From Meconema thalassinum (Eukaryota; Arthropoda; Insecta; Orthoptera; Tettigoniidae): 64,000 nucleotides of DNA. The first letter of the stretch is position 1, and the number at the start of each line of letters is the position of its first letter. Under the pieces are notes generated by a model. The model saw only the letters and a program-made list of their open reading frames with translations, ran no database searches and was not told the DNA's origin. The position numbers were made by a program, and so were the translations under genes. The stretch spans positions 152,141,890-152,205,889 of the forward strand of contig OX336397.1 in the NCBI GenBank assembly GCA_946902985.2. The letters run 5' to 3'. This document shows positions 45,551-55,643 of this stretch, piece by piece.

Positions 45551-45956
45551 TCAGAGTTTGCTTTCAGTCTGGCATGGCAATCGGCGGAAATGACACTTCA
45601 TCGCTCCTGTATCGATGAGAATGACCACGTCACATCCATTCAGGGTAGCTACAATCTTCGGTAGACGCGTCAATTCGTAGTTGTGGTTCGTCGTTCGGCG
45701 TTCGTCTAATAGATCTTCCTGAATTGGCTCCCAGAGTAAGATAGTGGCAGTTAATCTGTGGTCAATCGGGTAAGAGTCTACTGGGTTTTTGGCGTTTTTT
45801 TCCTTGGCGGGGAGTACCGGGCTGGTTTTGCCTCGTTTCTTCCGCCGGAATATTTCGTGTTTCCCGCGAAGTCGTGTTCTGATCTCCCCCTTCTTGGTTT
45901 TCTTGGAGTCCTCGAAGTTGCTGAAGGTACTCACGACTCTCCTGTGCTCCTCCTTT
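45551..45956 (-). CDS. Protease N-terminal half with DTGA active site, unit 1
   Basis: This minus frame is +1 relative to gag. It ends in ATLNGCDVVILIDTGAMKCHF and then out-of-frame residues to a stop at 45551. LIDTGA is the aspartic protease active site. Two bases-worth of shift separate it from the rest of the protease, because reading on in the neighbouring frame restores VISADCHARLK-like sequence. The same break is present in unit 2, so it predates the duplication. No classical slippery heptamer was verified at the gag-pol junction. Confidence 0.7.
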
Positions 45957-46598
45957 TCAGTCTCGATCGGCCTGATAGCTGGGATCCTGAACTCGACGGT
46001 ATCCTCCGCTGTAGCGGTAATCTCTACGGACATCTCCCTGCTGTGGGTTCCGGTTATTATTTCCTCGGCGGTCGTCATCGTGTCGACGGTTGTCGTTCGT
46101 CCTTCGATCAAAGCGTCGGTTCCAATAACTACGACGGTCATCTCTCCGGTCTCTAGCGTACGGAGTGTTATTCCAATTTCTCCGACCACGATTATATTCA
46201 TTACGCTGTTCAAGACTCTCTTGAGTCTGTGTTTGCTGTGGCGTCTGGCACACTTTGTCCACAGTCATCAAGTTAACTTGTCGCTCATCACGCCTGTCAG
46301 CCTTCTGTTGACGGTGTGTTGGAAACTGTTCGGTATTGGCGTCCAGTCGTCGCAAGATTTGATCGCACTGCTGGAATGTAGATGCTCCTGCAGCGATCAA
46401 TACTCGTTGCACGTCTGCAGGGTATTGCCAGACGATGGTATTCACAAGTTCTTGCTCTGACAGTGGGGGTTGCAAACAACGAAGTTTCGCTAGCTGGGTT
46501 GCGAAGTAGTTCGCATAGCGCGTCGGAGTGTTCGAGCTATGTCGGCGGGTGTACATCTCAGCTCTGATACTTTGCTGGATGTCGCTCGACCAATAAGT
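45957..46598 (-). CDS. Gag C-terminal part: matrix/capsid end and Arg-rich nucleocapsid, unit 1
   Basis: Continues the Gag frame after TAA at 46601-46599. YWSSDIQQ and RYANYFATQLAKLRCL followed by QRVLIAAGASTFQQCDQIL are standard retrotransposon Gag (capsid) sequence. The last ~100 residues are very basic (RDRRDDRRSYWNRRFDRR and RGNNNRN), a nucleic-acid-binding tail that replaces CCHC zinc knuckles, as in several insect gypsy groups. Ends at QADRD. Confidence 0.8.
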   Translation of the reverse strand, partial: TYWSSDIQQSIRAEMYTRRHSSNTPTRYANYFATQLAKLRCLQPPLSEQELVNTIVWQYPADVQRVLIAAGASTFQQCDQILRRLDANTEQFPTHRQQKADRRDERQVNLMTVDKVCQTPQQTQTQESLEQRNEYNRGRRNWNNTPYARDRRDDRRSYWNRRFDRRTNDNRRHDDDRRGNNNRNPQQGDVRRDYRYSGGYRRVQDPSYQADRD

Positions 46599-47276
46599 TT
46601 AATAGTCTTGATAGTCTACGAATGAATAGCGGAAGGCCCTGAACCATGTGCTAGCTTGTCCCTCAAGCAAACGCTCAATAACTCGGAGCTCTCTCTCCGG
46701 AGTCACCATTGTGTCTCCTAAGTAGTTCTCCACATTCACTAAGAATTCTACAGGAGTGATGCCACTTCCAGTGCCTGAGAATCGAGCTGGTTGCTCTTCT
46801 CGCGAACGGATGATTGTCACGTTCCCCTGTGTGTGCGCGGGTCTGAATGAACTCGGCATATAATTATGCGTTGGCGTACTCGTCTCTTGACTTTGTTGAT
46901 TATGTACGGGTTGGAAAGGATTCGCGTCGTAATTTAACGCTTGACTCTGCGCTGAACCGGTAAATTGGAACGGTTGTGGTTCCATGGGTGCGCTAGGTTG
47001 AACGTGTGTAGGCATTATCCCTGCGGATTGCGGTCCTGGTGTTGTCTGAGAGTCTCCCATCTGTGGAGGTAAATGTATCTCCCTTGGTTGAGTCTCAAGT
47101 CGGTCGAGACGTCTCTCGATAATTTCGAGCCCTGGGATAGTCTTAGCTGCGACCTTGTTTCCCAAATCGTTGAGCTTCAACTCAATTCTCTCGACTTTAC
47201 CTTTGAGGTTGGTGTCGACTTCACGAATAGCTGTCCTCAAGTTGTAACTGAGGTCTAACCTCTCGGTTATTGCGAC
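46599..47276 (-). CDS. Gag middle part: linker and capsid start, unit 1
   Basis: In the same frame as the coiled-coil ORF after its TAA. It has a short helical piece (KGKVERIELKLNDLGNKV), a Pro/Gln-rich linker (QPREIHLPPQMGDSQTTPG) and the start of capsid (EQPARFSGTGSGITPVEFLV, then WFRAFRYSF). It ends at TAA 46601-46599, inside the capsid domain. Both stops are shared with unit 2. Confidence 0.8.
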   Translation of the reverse strand, partial: VAITERLDLSYNLRTAIREVDTNLKGKVERIELKLNDLGNKVAAKTIPGLEIIERRLDRLETQPREIHLPPQMGDSQTTPGPQSAGIMPTHVQPSAPMEPQPFQFTGSAQSQALNYDANPFQPVHNQQSQETSTPTHNYMPSSFRPAHTQGNVTIIRSREEQPARFSGTGSGITPVEFLVNVENYLGDTMVTPERELRVIERLLEGQASTWFRAFRYSFVDYQDY

Positions 47277-48230
47277 TTACTCAAATGTTTTCTGCAGTGA
47301 GTCAATTTCCCCCTCGACTTTGGACATGTTGTCCTTGATCCGACCTACGTCATCCTTGACCTCGGCTACCTTCGCCTCCATAATGGTTTTATGCTCATTA
47401 AGGTCACCCCTCAACAGCATTACATCGATCTTATTTTCTTCTCGATGAATGTCTACTCTCTCTCGTAGCCCTGTTGCGGTATCGGTTAATTCCGTAATGT
47501 TCTTTCGGTTCGTATTCAACTCGTCCTTGACCTGGATCATACTATCGACGATCGTCTTGACATTATTGGTGACGGCGTTCGCTGCACCTCTCATCAGTAC
47601 GAGTCCTATGTTCATGGTAGCCATGTCCTTCTTGACGTTGTCCATGAATCCCTCGACGTGAGTTAATCGAGTTCCAAATTCCTCTCGAGTATGGTCTAAG
47701 TCAGCCCTCATATCAACCTGAACTCTATTAATAGTTGTTTGAATCTGAGCGGTGTGCTCCTCTATGCGGGCTTGCACGTCCTCCCTAGCTCTATTAATTT
47801 GGTCTGTCAAATTATCAATACGCTGGTTAGACTCCTGATGGTGTCGTATTACGTCAACCCTAACAGCTGCTAAACCTGCCGTAAGATCGTTTCTGGCCTC
47901 TATTCTATGAGCATCTATGTCGGCCCTGACCTGCGTTAGATCGGCCCTAACATTATTAACTTCATTTATTACTTGGTCCACATGACCACTTACAGTATTA
48001 TTTGATCGGGTGTTAGCCTCAAGATCCTGTCTAACCTGGTCCATATGACCACTTACATTATTGACAGCTTGGGTATTCTCACCTAAGTCACCCCAGACTT
48101 CACCTAAATCACCCCTTACAGTACCTACTTCCTGCCTGACTTCACCTAAGTCAGCAGTAATCTGCTGGAGATTGCCATTGACACCTGCCAACATCTCTCC
48201 AAATACATGACGAATTGTTTCCTCATCCAT
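47277..48230 (-). CDS. Gag N-terminal coiled-coil ORF, unit 1 (317 aa)
   Basis: A true ATG (48230-48228) opens a frame coding an almost wholly helical protein: LGEVRQEVGTVRGDLGEVWG, VSGHMDQVRQDLEANTR and later VSGHVDQVINEVNNVRADL repeat in a heptad-like way. It is predicted to be a long coiled coil without transmembrane segments. It lies about 400 bases downstream of the primer-binding site. Gag proteins usually start with a short matrix region, so a ~320-residue coiled-coil extension is unusual. It ends in TAA at 47279-47277, but the frame continues as Gag. Confidence 0.8.
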   Translation of the reverse strand: MDEETIRHVFGEMLAGVNGNLQQITADLGEVRQEVGTVRGDLGEVWGDLGENTQAVNNVSGHMDQVRQDLEANTRSNNTVSGHVDQVINEVNNVRADLTQVRADIDAHRIEARNDLTAGLAAVRVDVIRHHQESNQRIDNLTDQINRAREDVQARIEEHTAQIQTTINRVQVDMRADLDHTREEFGTRLTHVEGFMDNVKKDMATMNIGLVLMRGAANAVTNNVKTIVDSMIQVKDELNTNRKNITELTDTATGLRERVDIHREENKIDVMLLRGDLNEHKTIMEAKVAEVKDDVGRIKDNMSKVEGEIDSLQKTFE

Positions 48231-48630
48231 AACAAGAAATTATTGAGAAAGAGAGGGAGCAATCTCTTATGGAACTTACAGCTATGATTAGTTACTTGGT
48301 GGTATAAAGCTTGTTTCATTTAAATAAACATCACGAGTACAGCTGGAGTATGCAAACTAAATGCTTCTACATTTACAAAGACAACAGCGAGCAAAGCAAA
48401 GTATTACATTTACTCAGGATGAGGCATCATCAAAGAAAATCCTAACCATCATTTATCTAACACAAAAGCCTCGCCCCTTGGACTTGTATCAAACATGAAT
48501 GCCATGCGGTTAATCGATCTGCAGTACGACTTTCTAAGTTCGTCCCAGTCCAGTCAATTTACCATTGATCAACATTAAGATCCTCTTAAATAACATGGAA
48601 CTGACGGTCACCACGTTAACGTCGGCACAT

Positions 48631-48643
48631 GAGTTGGGCGCCA
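48631..48643 (-). promoter_or_regulatory. Primer-binding site, unit 1
   Basis: Minus-strand TGGCGCCCAACTC begins with TGG, as expected for the complement of a tRNA 3' CCA end. It lies 20 bases after the end of LTR B (48664), farther than the usual 0-8 bases. Confidence 0.75.
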
Positions 48644-48663
48644 TTTAATATAAGTATATGTTA

Positions 48664-51600
48664 TGAGCCCGTCAGAGGAGCTGCCAGGACAGCCAACAAC
48701 CTAAATGACTTCCCTAACATCTCATCCGCCGGACCTAACTGCCGAGAGGATCAGGTGAACTTCCATACAGGCCAAAGCAGCACGAGAATCCATCATCCTC
48801 GGGGATCGTGGTACATGGTGACTAAAGGTCATAGACTGCCTAAGGAAAGGTTCACCTTAAAAGCTAGACTGAGAAAAAAAACATCCAGACTTATGTAAAA
48901 CATCGTGAAGATTTATTTTAAAATCCACAAACCCCTATCCTAGTTCGGAGGGTTTCTGTCGGCTAATCCGCAAGCTAATAAATAATCAAAAATAAAGAGC
49001 AGGTCCCTACCTGAGAAGTTACTGTAAACCCTCGCGAAAAATCAATCTCACAATTATTAAAGCAACAACAGCAACACTAGGAAAATGGTACGGCGAAAAA
49101 CTCTGGGTCAAGTTACAAGATCAAGCTAATATCGGATTTTACATTTAACAGGGCAGCAAAACAAATCTAAGTTAGGATGATACCATTTTCTCATTTACAT
49201 TTAATATTGATTCATCTAGCTAACTCCTACCAATTAATTACGAAATTTACGGCGGTGACGTCCGTAATATCAAACAATTACAATCAAAGCTATGTTACAA
49301 GCCATAAAAAAACAAGTAAAGCATTCTTACAGACTAGGTGCTAATCAGCACACAAAAGGTGACATAGAGGATTTGTGCACTTTCACATCAATAAATCAAT
49401 AAATACAAGACCACAGTTTTATTCAAAGCCTACCTACACCTTGGTTTACTGTTTGTAAGCCATAGTCATTTAACATGTGTAATTACGGTGACGACTGCGT
49501 AGTGAAAACTACGTCTAACATCGTATGGCCTGAGCTCCACTAGCTACGAACTAAAGGTTCAAGCAAGCCTCTGTCGTTACAAAACAACAATGTCAGCTGT
49601 CCTAAGGTCATTTCCTCCAGGAAATACTTTCATTGGCACGGCTATCTCAGCAGTTTCCAAATGCAAATGAACAAGGTTAAATAGAAAGGATCTGTTAGTT
49701 ATATTTTGTTTATCAAAATAATGCGTTTTATTATTAATATGTCGGTTTAAATTATCGTTGGTTTATGGCGAATAACAGCTGACTAGCCTGGCACGGAGCG
49801 TCTCTGCGAGATCATCTCTGCCAAAGGGCCTTGACTCAAAAGTCGGGATATGATCAACGAGCAATAACAACTCGGACACACAATAACACGAGTTACCAGC
49901 GGCGCGCAGCTCGCGTTCAATAACTCTGGGACAGGCCTGGAAACACATCAGCTACCCTCCCTAAATATCTGGTCTACGGGAACTGTCCCGGACACGGTAC
50001 ACAAAATACCTTCTAACATGAAAAAGCCTCCTCACGGGGGTCACTAGCCTCCAACATAATATAAGAATCCTGACATAACTGTACTCGTCGAAACAACGGT
50101 TCACGCAAAAGGCGTTTAACTAACAAATAACAATCTACAGAACATGTGTTCAGACACAGAAATGGACACTGGGTTCCATGAGCTATCAATGCAATGAAAA
50201 AGAAAAATGCTGCCAGCATTGCGTCCTGTGTTAAAAATAAGTCTGTCTCACTAGGAGCAAGCGCTCTCAATCGGGCGCTGGGAAGTATTCAACCACCTGT
50301 CTCTGTGTCACAGCGTGCTACAAGCTCCCTGTACAGTTTGACACAACACGTTTACTGGGCCGGCAGTTTTAGCAAGAAAATAACTGTAAAACTGGCCTCA
50401 TAATAATACCTTTACCATAGGTTATAAACATCAAAGAATGTGTGCATTAAGAGTACGCTATAAAGATGAATATAAACATATAAATCTGGTATATTGGCTT
50501 TCACGGCCGGGCGGGGACACCAAGAGACCGCCGATGAGCCTAGCTTTGTGTCCTAGGCGAAACCCCACACAAGAAACGGCACAAACCTAGAAGAATTGCT
50601 GAGTTTTATATAAATCTGTCTTTCATAGCAAAGGCGATTAAAAGATAGCAATGTCACTCATTGCTGGAGCTCTTTGCTCTCAAAGATAAAACACTTCATT
50701 TGTTTCTTGTATCAAACATTCAAATAAATCACGTGTCATTACACTTGACACAAACAAAATAATATTACAGCGCAAATCTCACTCTGCTGGATTTGCTTAA
50801 TGATACGTTGGGAACTGGGTACGATGCTAGGTTACAACGAACATCCCTTTTACTTGCAAGGTCTACACTTGACCTGGATGGCTTCTGAGCACTTCCTGAA
50901 TGAAATATAAATGCAGTTACAAAACTGGTAATTACAGTCGATTACCTAAATGATACGACTTCTCTAATCAAGTCAGGGGCGTAACGTTGACTGGCTGCTA
51001 TAAGTGCAGTTAATGAATTATGACCATGGCATCAATTTGCCATAACAGGAGTCTGATAAGACTCGAAAATCATCCCAGATAGGGTTAAACAAAGTAGCCT
51101 TGAAATGACTACGGTCACGTTTAGCAATAGACAGGAATTGACGTCCTAAGACGTCCATCAGGTTGCACCAGGGTTGAACAAAATGTCGAACCCAAGGGTG
51201 GCTCACAATCACTGTAAATAAATGACATCTAATTATACTAATTACATTCCCTACCTATAAAATGGCTGTCACTAAGTTCGGCTGATTTACAATCTACACT
51301 ACTCTAAATATACTACCAATGACTAAAACAAAGAAGGGTTGTACAAACCCACGATCTGAAGGAGCCCACACTTAGCTATTTCCAACGACAAGGGTTGAAC
51401 AATGTACCTCTGGCTTTCAGGATTGGTTTTGTCCATATCAGAACTTCCATCTTGGCTCTCCCAAAGACCAGGGTTCGGTCTGTCCCCGTAGTTGACACCG
51501 TGAATGGGTTGGACATGCCTAGAAAGGGCATCCTCGACTCCTTCCTTCTCGTTCGACGTTCTTGAAGTTCCAAATCATGCTCGTTCCAACCGAGACGTCT

Positions 51601-52610
51601 CCCTCATACCATGACGGTATCATAGCCCATCATATTCGACTCGAACATGGTGTTACAAATGTCGAACACATGGTCGGTAATATTAGACATTGTGTATTTC
51701 TTTAGCACTTGAAAATTGCGGTGTGCTTTGTAGCAATCACAGGCGTTACACATATATCTAGCAACACAGCCTCTACACTTTGCAGATATCATAAATAAAT
51801 GGCCATGCACTGATCTGCTGGTTCACACGTGCACAGATTCTATTTTTGCAATCACGTGGCATCCGTGAAATTGGTGTCGTATTATTGCGGATAAATCCAC
51901 TGTAGCCATCTATGCACGAAGCGTATTTAATAACACACTCGTTTAATGTAACGTTATCATAATTATTTGTATATTTGGCACCAGGCTTTAGCCCTCAACA
52001 AATCACGTGGGTACAAAATGCGGTGCTACAAAATCGTAGAAAATTCACAATACGTTTCAAATAAGTTTCCAATACAATTGGTGCTGATCACTACACTTTA
52101 ACAATCATGATGCACAATACGATGGTGCTCGATGACACTTGATAATATTTCTTCGCTATAAAGCGGACTATTCCCACGTCTTACACGACGGATATTTCAA
52201 CACGCCTCAACCGGGCGGATCCTCCTGACGTAGTGCACGGAACTGCGTCCCTCGTGGTATGAAGTCGTCAAACTAAGTTGTTGAGCGACTATTTATATTC
52301 CTTTTTGCATATCTGCAATTATATTACCATACCTTAAAGTGAAAAAACATTCTCCTAAATGTTTCAATAATACTGAATAACGAAATGGAATATTCTGAGT
52401 CCCACAGAAAGTTAAAGTTGATTAATAAGACCTCAGATAAATAATTAGCAGACTTCACCAAAGTCAAAAGTGCGATCCTCTGCTACTCCAAAGAGAATTG
52501 TATAAGCTCTCAGCTTCTAGTTGCTTTCTGGGTGTGTTGAAAGTAAGTACATCCCATCATAAATGTGTTGTCATGAAAAATATCACATGAACCTTAGCTC
52601 AGCGGGTTCA
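48664..52610 (-). repeat. LTR B (middle, 3947 bp), mosaic
   Basis: Shared LTR: 5' LTR of unit 1 and 3' LTR of unit 2. Up to about 49491 its variants match LTR C against A (for example CAACCTAAATGACTTCC, GAGCAGGTCC, CAACACTAGG, TTGATTCATC, ACGGCGGTGACG, ACATGTGTAA). From about 49559 onward it matches A against C (CTACGAACTAAAGGTTC, AGCTGTCCTAAGG, GCTATCTCAGCAG, and the 121-bp insertion at 50489-50609). One switch point explains nearly all sites, with a few private changes. Confidence 0.85.
50489..50609. mobile_element. 121-bp insertion in LTR B
   Basis: Same insertion as at 42122-42242, with ATAAATCTG at 50480-50488 and 50610-50618. It differs from the A copy only at scattered bases. Confidence 0.7.
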
Positions 52611-52661
52611 TCTGCCTCTCCGTCGTTTCAAATAAAATGTAAGGACGGCATTTTATTTGAC

Positions 52662-52759
52662 TCAAAGTTCATTCATGAGTGATATTTTTTTAGATTAGCT
52701 GCGTTGAAGGTTCCAATGCACTCTCCTGTTTGAATGTCTTCAATCACGTAACTTCCATT
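52662..52759 (-). pseudogene. C-terminal Pol remnant, unit 2
   Basis: Counterpart of 44295-44392 with the same junction to RT, showing that the RT-integrase deletion is shared. A T run is one base shorter than in unit 1 (7 against 8), so its last codons differ. Confidence 0.65.
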
Positions 52760-53573
52760 GTTTAGAGGTTGTCGGAAATGCAACAACGGTTCTGATCATC
52801 GCCTGATTCGGCCTGTATCCATCTCCATTAATTATGTGTCCCACAAATTTGACTTCTCTCTGGAAGAATCGACACTTGTCGAACTTCAATTTGAAATTAG
52901 CCTGCCGAAGATTCTCAAAAACAAGGCGTAAAATTGCTAAATGTTCTTCCTCCGTTTCCGAGGCTATGATGATGTCATCCACGTAACATATCACCTTCTG
53001 TTTTACTTCAGGTGTTAGCTTCGCATCAAGTGCTCTAATTAATGCAGCTCCGGCATTTTTCACTCCAAAGGGTAGTTTCCGAAAGACATAGGTGGTCTGA
53101 TCGAACAGAAACCCTGTATACTTCTGAGTATGCTCAGGCAATCTTATATGGTAGTAGGATTGTACTAAGTCCAGTGACGAAAATACCTTCTTCCCCTTAA
53201 ATTTTCTGAGGATGTCCCTAATTTCGGGCGGTCGGTCATGCTCAGGAGCTAGGCGTTCGTTTAAGGCCCTGGCATCGAGACAAAGTCTCAGGCTTCCATC
53301 CACCTTAACCACAGGTGTTATAGGATTTAAGAAAGAAGTTGGTGACTTCTTAATTGTACCTGCTGCTTCCATTTCATGGATCTCCTTAGCAGCTTCCTCT
53401 CGGTGTTTCTCTGCGATAGGATAAATCTTCTTCTGGAACGGGGAATCGTCTAGTACTATAAGATCGTACTCGTAGTCCAATATTTCACCAGGTGTGGTGT
53501 CGAATATGTCCTCGTATTCGCTCAATATTGCATCTAGCTTCTCTCGTATAAGTGCTGATAATTGTTCTGCCTC
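52740..53573 (-). CDS. Gypsy reverse transcriptase, unit 2
   Basis: Nearly identical to the unit 1 RT, with all motifs kept (SSLDLVQSYYHI, CYVDDIIIAS). One visible substitution in the terminal part is T to I (NQAMIRTVV). It has the same truncation after the RT thumb and is preceded by the same in-frame TGA at 53576-53574. Confidence 0.9.
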   Translation of the reverse strand, partial: EAEQLSALIREKLDAILSEYEDIFDTTPGEILDYEYDLIVLDDSPFQKKIYPIAEKHREEAAKEIHEMEAAGTIKKSPTSFLNPITPVVKVDGSLRLCLDARALNERLAPEHDRPPEIRDILRKFKGKKVFSSLDLVQSYYHIRLPEHTQKYTGFLFDQTTYVFRKLPFGVKNAGAALIRALDAKLTPEVKQKVICYVDDIIIASETEEEHLAILRLVFENLRQANFKLKFDKCRFFQREVKFVGHIINGDGYRPNQAMIRTVVAFPTTSKQWKLRD

Positions 53574-53915
53574 TCAGTCGGCATCTTGCGTCTCCTCAAT
53601 TTCCTTGCCATTTAAATTCTCAACAACGTTGACTTCGGATTCAAATTCCGGTTCTTCGTCTACCAAATTCATTTGAATGGGTTCGTTCGGCTTAAACTCC
53701 ACCGTATTACGTCCCATATCAATGATTCCATCGTACTTCCGAGTGAAGCCCGCATCCAATATGGCATCATGATGCAGGCCATTCATCACTAGAAATTCGT
53801 GCAAGTACACGTGCCTCGAAATTTTTAAAGTGCATAAAATCTGAACTTTGCACGTTACAACACGGTCAGGTATAACTCCTCTGATTCTTACTGCAGAAAC
53901 TGGCAGCTCTGTCAC
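53574..53915 (-). CDS. Protease C-terminal half and Pol linker, unit 2
   Basis: Copy of 45208-45549. It reads AILDAGFTRKYDG where unit 1 has AILDVDFIRKYDG, so two codons differ close to the conserved retropepsin segment. Confidence 0.75.
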   Translation of the reverse strand: MTELPVSAVRIRGVIPDRVVTCKVQILCTLKISRHVYLHEFLVMNGLHHDAILDAGFTRKYDGIIDMGRNTVEFKPNEPIQMNLVDEEPEFESEVNVVENLNGKEIEETQDAD

Positions 53916-53916
53916 C

Positions 53917-54323
53917 TCAGAGTTTGCTTTCAGTCTGGCATGGCAATCGGCGGAAATGACACTTCATCGCTCCTGTATCGATGAGAATGACCACGTCACA
54001 TCCATTCAGGGTAGCTACAATCTTCGGTAGACGCGTCAATTCGTAGTTGTGGTTCGTCGTTCGGCGTTCGTCTAATAGATCTTCCTGAATTGGCTCCCAG
54101 AGTAAGATAGTGGCAGTTAATCTGTGGTCAATCGGGTAAGAGTCTACTGGGTTTTTGGCGTTTTTTTTCCTTGGCGGGGAGTACCGGGCTGGTTTTGCCT
54201 CGTTTATTCCGCCGGAATATTTCGTGTTTCCCGCGAAGTCGTGTTCTGATCTCCCCCTTCTTGGTTTTCTTGGAGTCCTCGAAGTTGCTGAAGGTACTCA
54301 CGACTCTCCTGTGCTCCTCCTTT
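53917..54323 (-). pseudogene. Protease N-terminal half, unit 2 (extra frameshift)
   Basis: Carries the same LIDTGA site and downstream frame break as unit 1. In addition, a T run at 54161-54168 has eight T instead of seven (45795-45801), which splits the frame once more and ends one frame at RLLPD. Unit 2 is therefore more damaged here. Confidence 0.7.
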
Positions 54324-54965
54324 TCAGTCTCGATCGGCCTGATAGCTGGGATCCCGAACTCGACGGTATCCTCCGCTGTAGCGGTAATCTCTACGGACAT
54401 CTACCTGCTGTGGGTTCCGGTTATTATTTCCTCGGCGGTCGTCATCGTGTCGACGGTTGTCGTTCGTCCCTCGATCAAAGCGTCGGTTCCAATAACTACG
54501 ACGGTCATCTCTCCGGTCTCTAGCGTACGGAGTGTTATTCCAATTTCTCCGACCACGATTATATTCATTACGCTGTTCAAGACTCTCTTGAGTCTGTGTT
54601 TGCTGTGGCGTCTGGCACACTTTGTCCACAGTCGTCAAGTTAACTTGTCGCTCATCACGCCTGTCAGCCTTCTGTTGACGGTGTGTTGGAAACTGTTCGG
54701 TATTGGCGTCCAGTCGTCGCAAGATTTGATCGCACTGCTGGAATGTAGATGCTCCTGCAGCGATCAATACTCGTTGCACGTCTGCAGGGTATTGCCAGAC
54801 GATGGTATTCACAAGTTCTTGCTCTGACAGTGGGGGTTGCAAACAACGAAGTTTTGCTAGCTGGGTTGCGAAGTAGTTCGCATAGCGCGTCGGAGTGTTC
54901 GAGCTATGTCGGCGGGTGTACATCTCAGCTCTGATACTTTGCTGGATGTCGCTCGACCAATAAGT
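54324..54965 (-). CDS. Gag C-terminal part, unit 2
   Basis: Copy of 45957-46598 with the same capsid sequence and Arg-rich tail. Visible differences are few (for example VNLTTVDKV against VNLMTVDKV). Confidence 0.8.
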   Translation of the reverse strand, partial: TYWSSDIQQSIRAEMYTRRHSSNTPTRYANYFATQLAKLRCLQPPLSEQELVNTIVWQYPADVQRVLIAAGASTFQQCDQILRRLDANTEQFPTHRQQKADRRDERQVNLTTVDKVCQTPQQTQTQESLEQRNEYNRGRRNWNNTPYARDRRDDRRSYWNRRFDRGTNDNRRHDDDRRGNNNRNPQQVDVRRDYRYSGGYRRVRDPSYQADRD

Positions 54966-55643
54966 TTAATAGTCTTGATAGTCTACGAATGAATAGCGGA
55001 AGGCCCTGAACCATGTGCTAGCTTGTCCCTCAAACAAAGGCTCAATAACTCGGAGCTCTCTCTCCGGAGTCACCATTGTGTCTCTTAAGTAGTTCTCCAC
55101 ATTCACTAAGAATTCTACAGGAGTGATGCCACTTCCAGTGCCTGAGAATCGAGCTGGTTGCTCTTCTCGCAAACGGATGATTGTCACGTTCCCCTGTGTG
55201 TGCGCGGGTCTGAATGAACTCGGCATATAATTATGCGTTGGCGTACTCGTCTCTTGACTTTGTTGATTATGTACGGGTTGGAAAGGATTCGCGTCGTAAT
55301 TTAACGCTTGACTCTGCGCTGAACCGGTAAATTGGAACGGTTGTGGTTCCATGGGTGCGCTAGGTTGAACGTGTGTAGGCATTATCCCTGCGGATTGCGG
55401 TCCTGGTGTTGTCTGAGAGTCTCCCATCTGTGGAGGTAAATGTATCTCCCTTGGTTGAGTCTCAAGTCGGTCGAGACGTCTCTCGATAATTTCGAGCCCT
55501 GGGATAGTCTTAGCTGCGACCTTGTTTCCCAAATTGTTGAGCTTCAACTCAATTCTCTCGACTTTACCTTTGAGGTTGGTGTCGACTTCACGAATAGCTG
55601 TCCTCAAGTTGTAACTGAGGTCTAACCTCTCGGTTATTGCGAC
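54966..55643 (-). CDS. Gag middle part, unit 2
   Basis: Copy of 46599-47276, again closed by the shared TAA. Differences include LKLNNLG for LKLNDLG and IEPLFEGQ for IERLLEGQ. Confidence 0.8.
   Translation of the reverse strand, partial: VAITERLDLSYNLRTAIREVDTNLKGKVERIELKLNNLGNKVAAKTIPGLEIIERRLDRLETQPREIHLPPQMGDSQTTPGPQSAGIMPTHVQPSAPMEPQPFQFTGSAQSQALNYDANPFQPVHNQQSQETSTPTHNYMPSSFRPAHTQGNVTIIRLREEQPARFSGTGSGITPVEFLVNVENYLRDTMVTPERELRVIEPLFEGQASTWFRAFRYSFVDYQDY

Noticed and set aside
45758..46460. Plus-strand ORFs of 132 and 223 codons, with copies at 54155-54827
   Set aside because: They are antisense to the Arg-rich Gag region. Their hydrophobic Val/Ser/Ile runs arise from reading Arg/Asp/Asn codons backwards.
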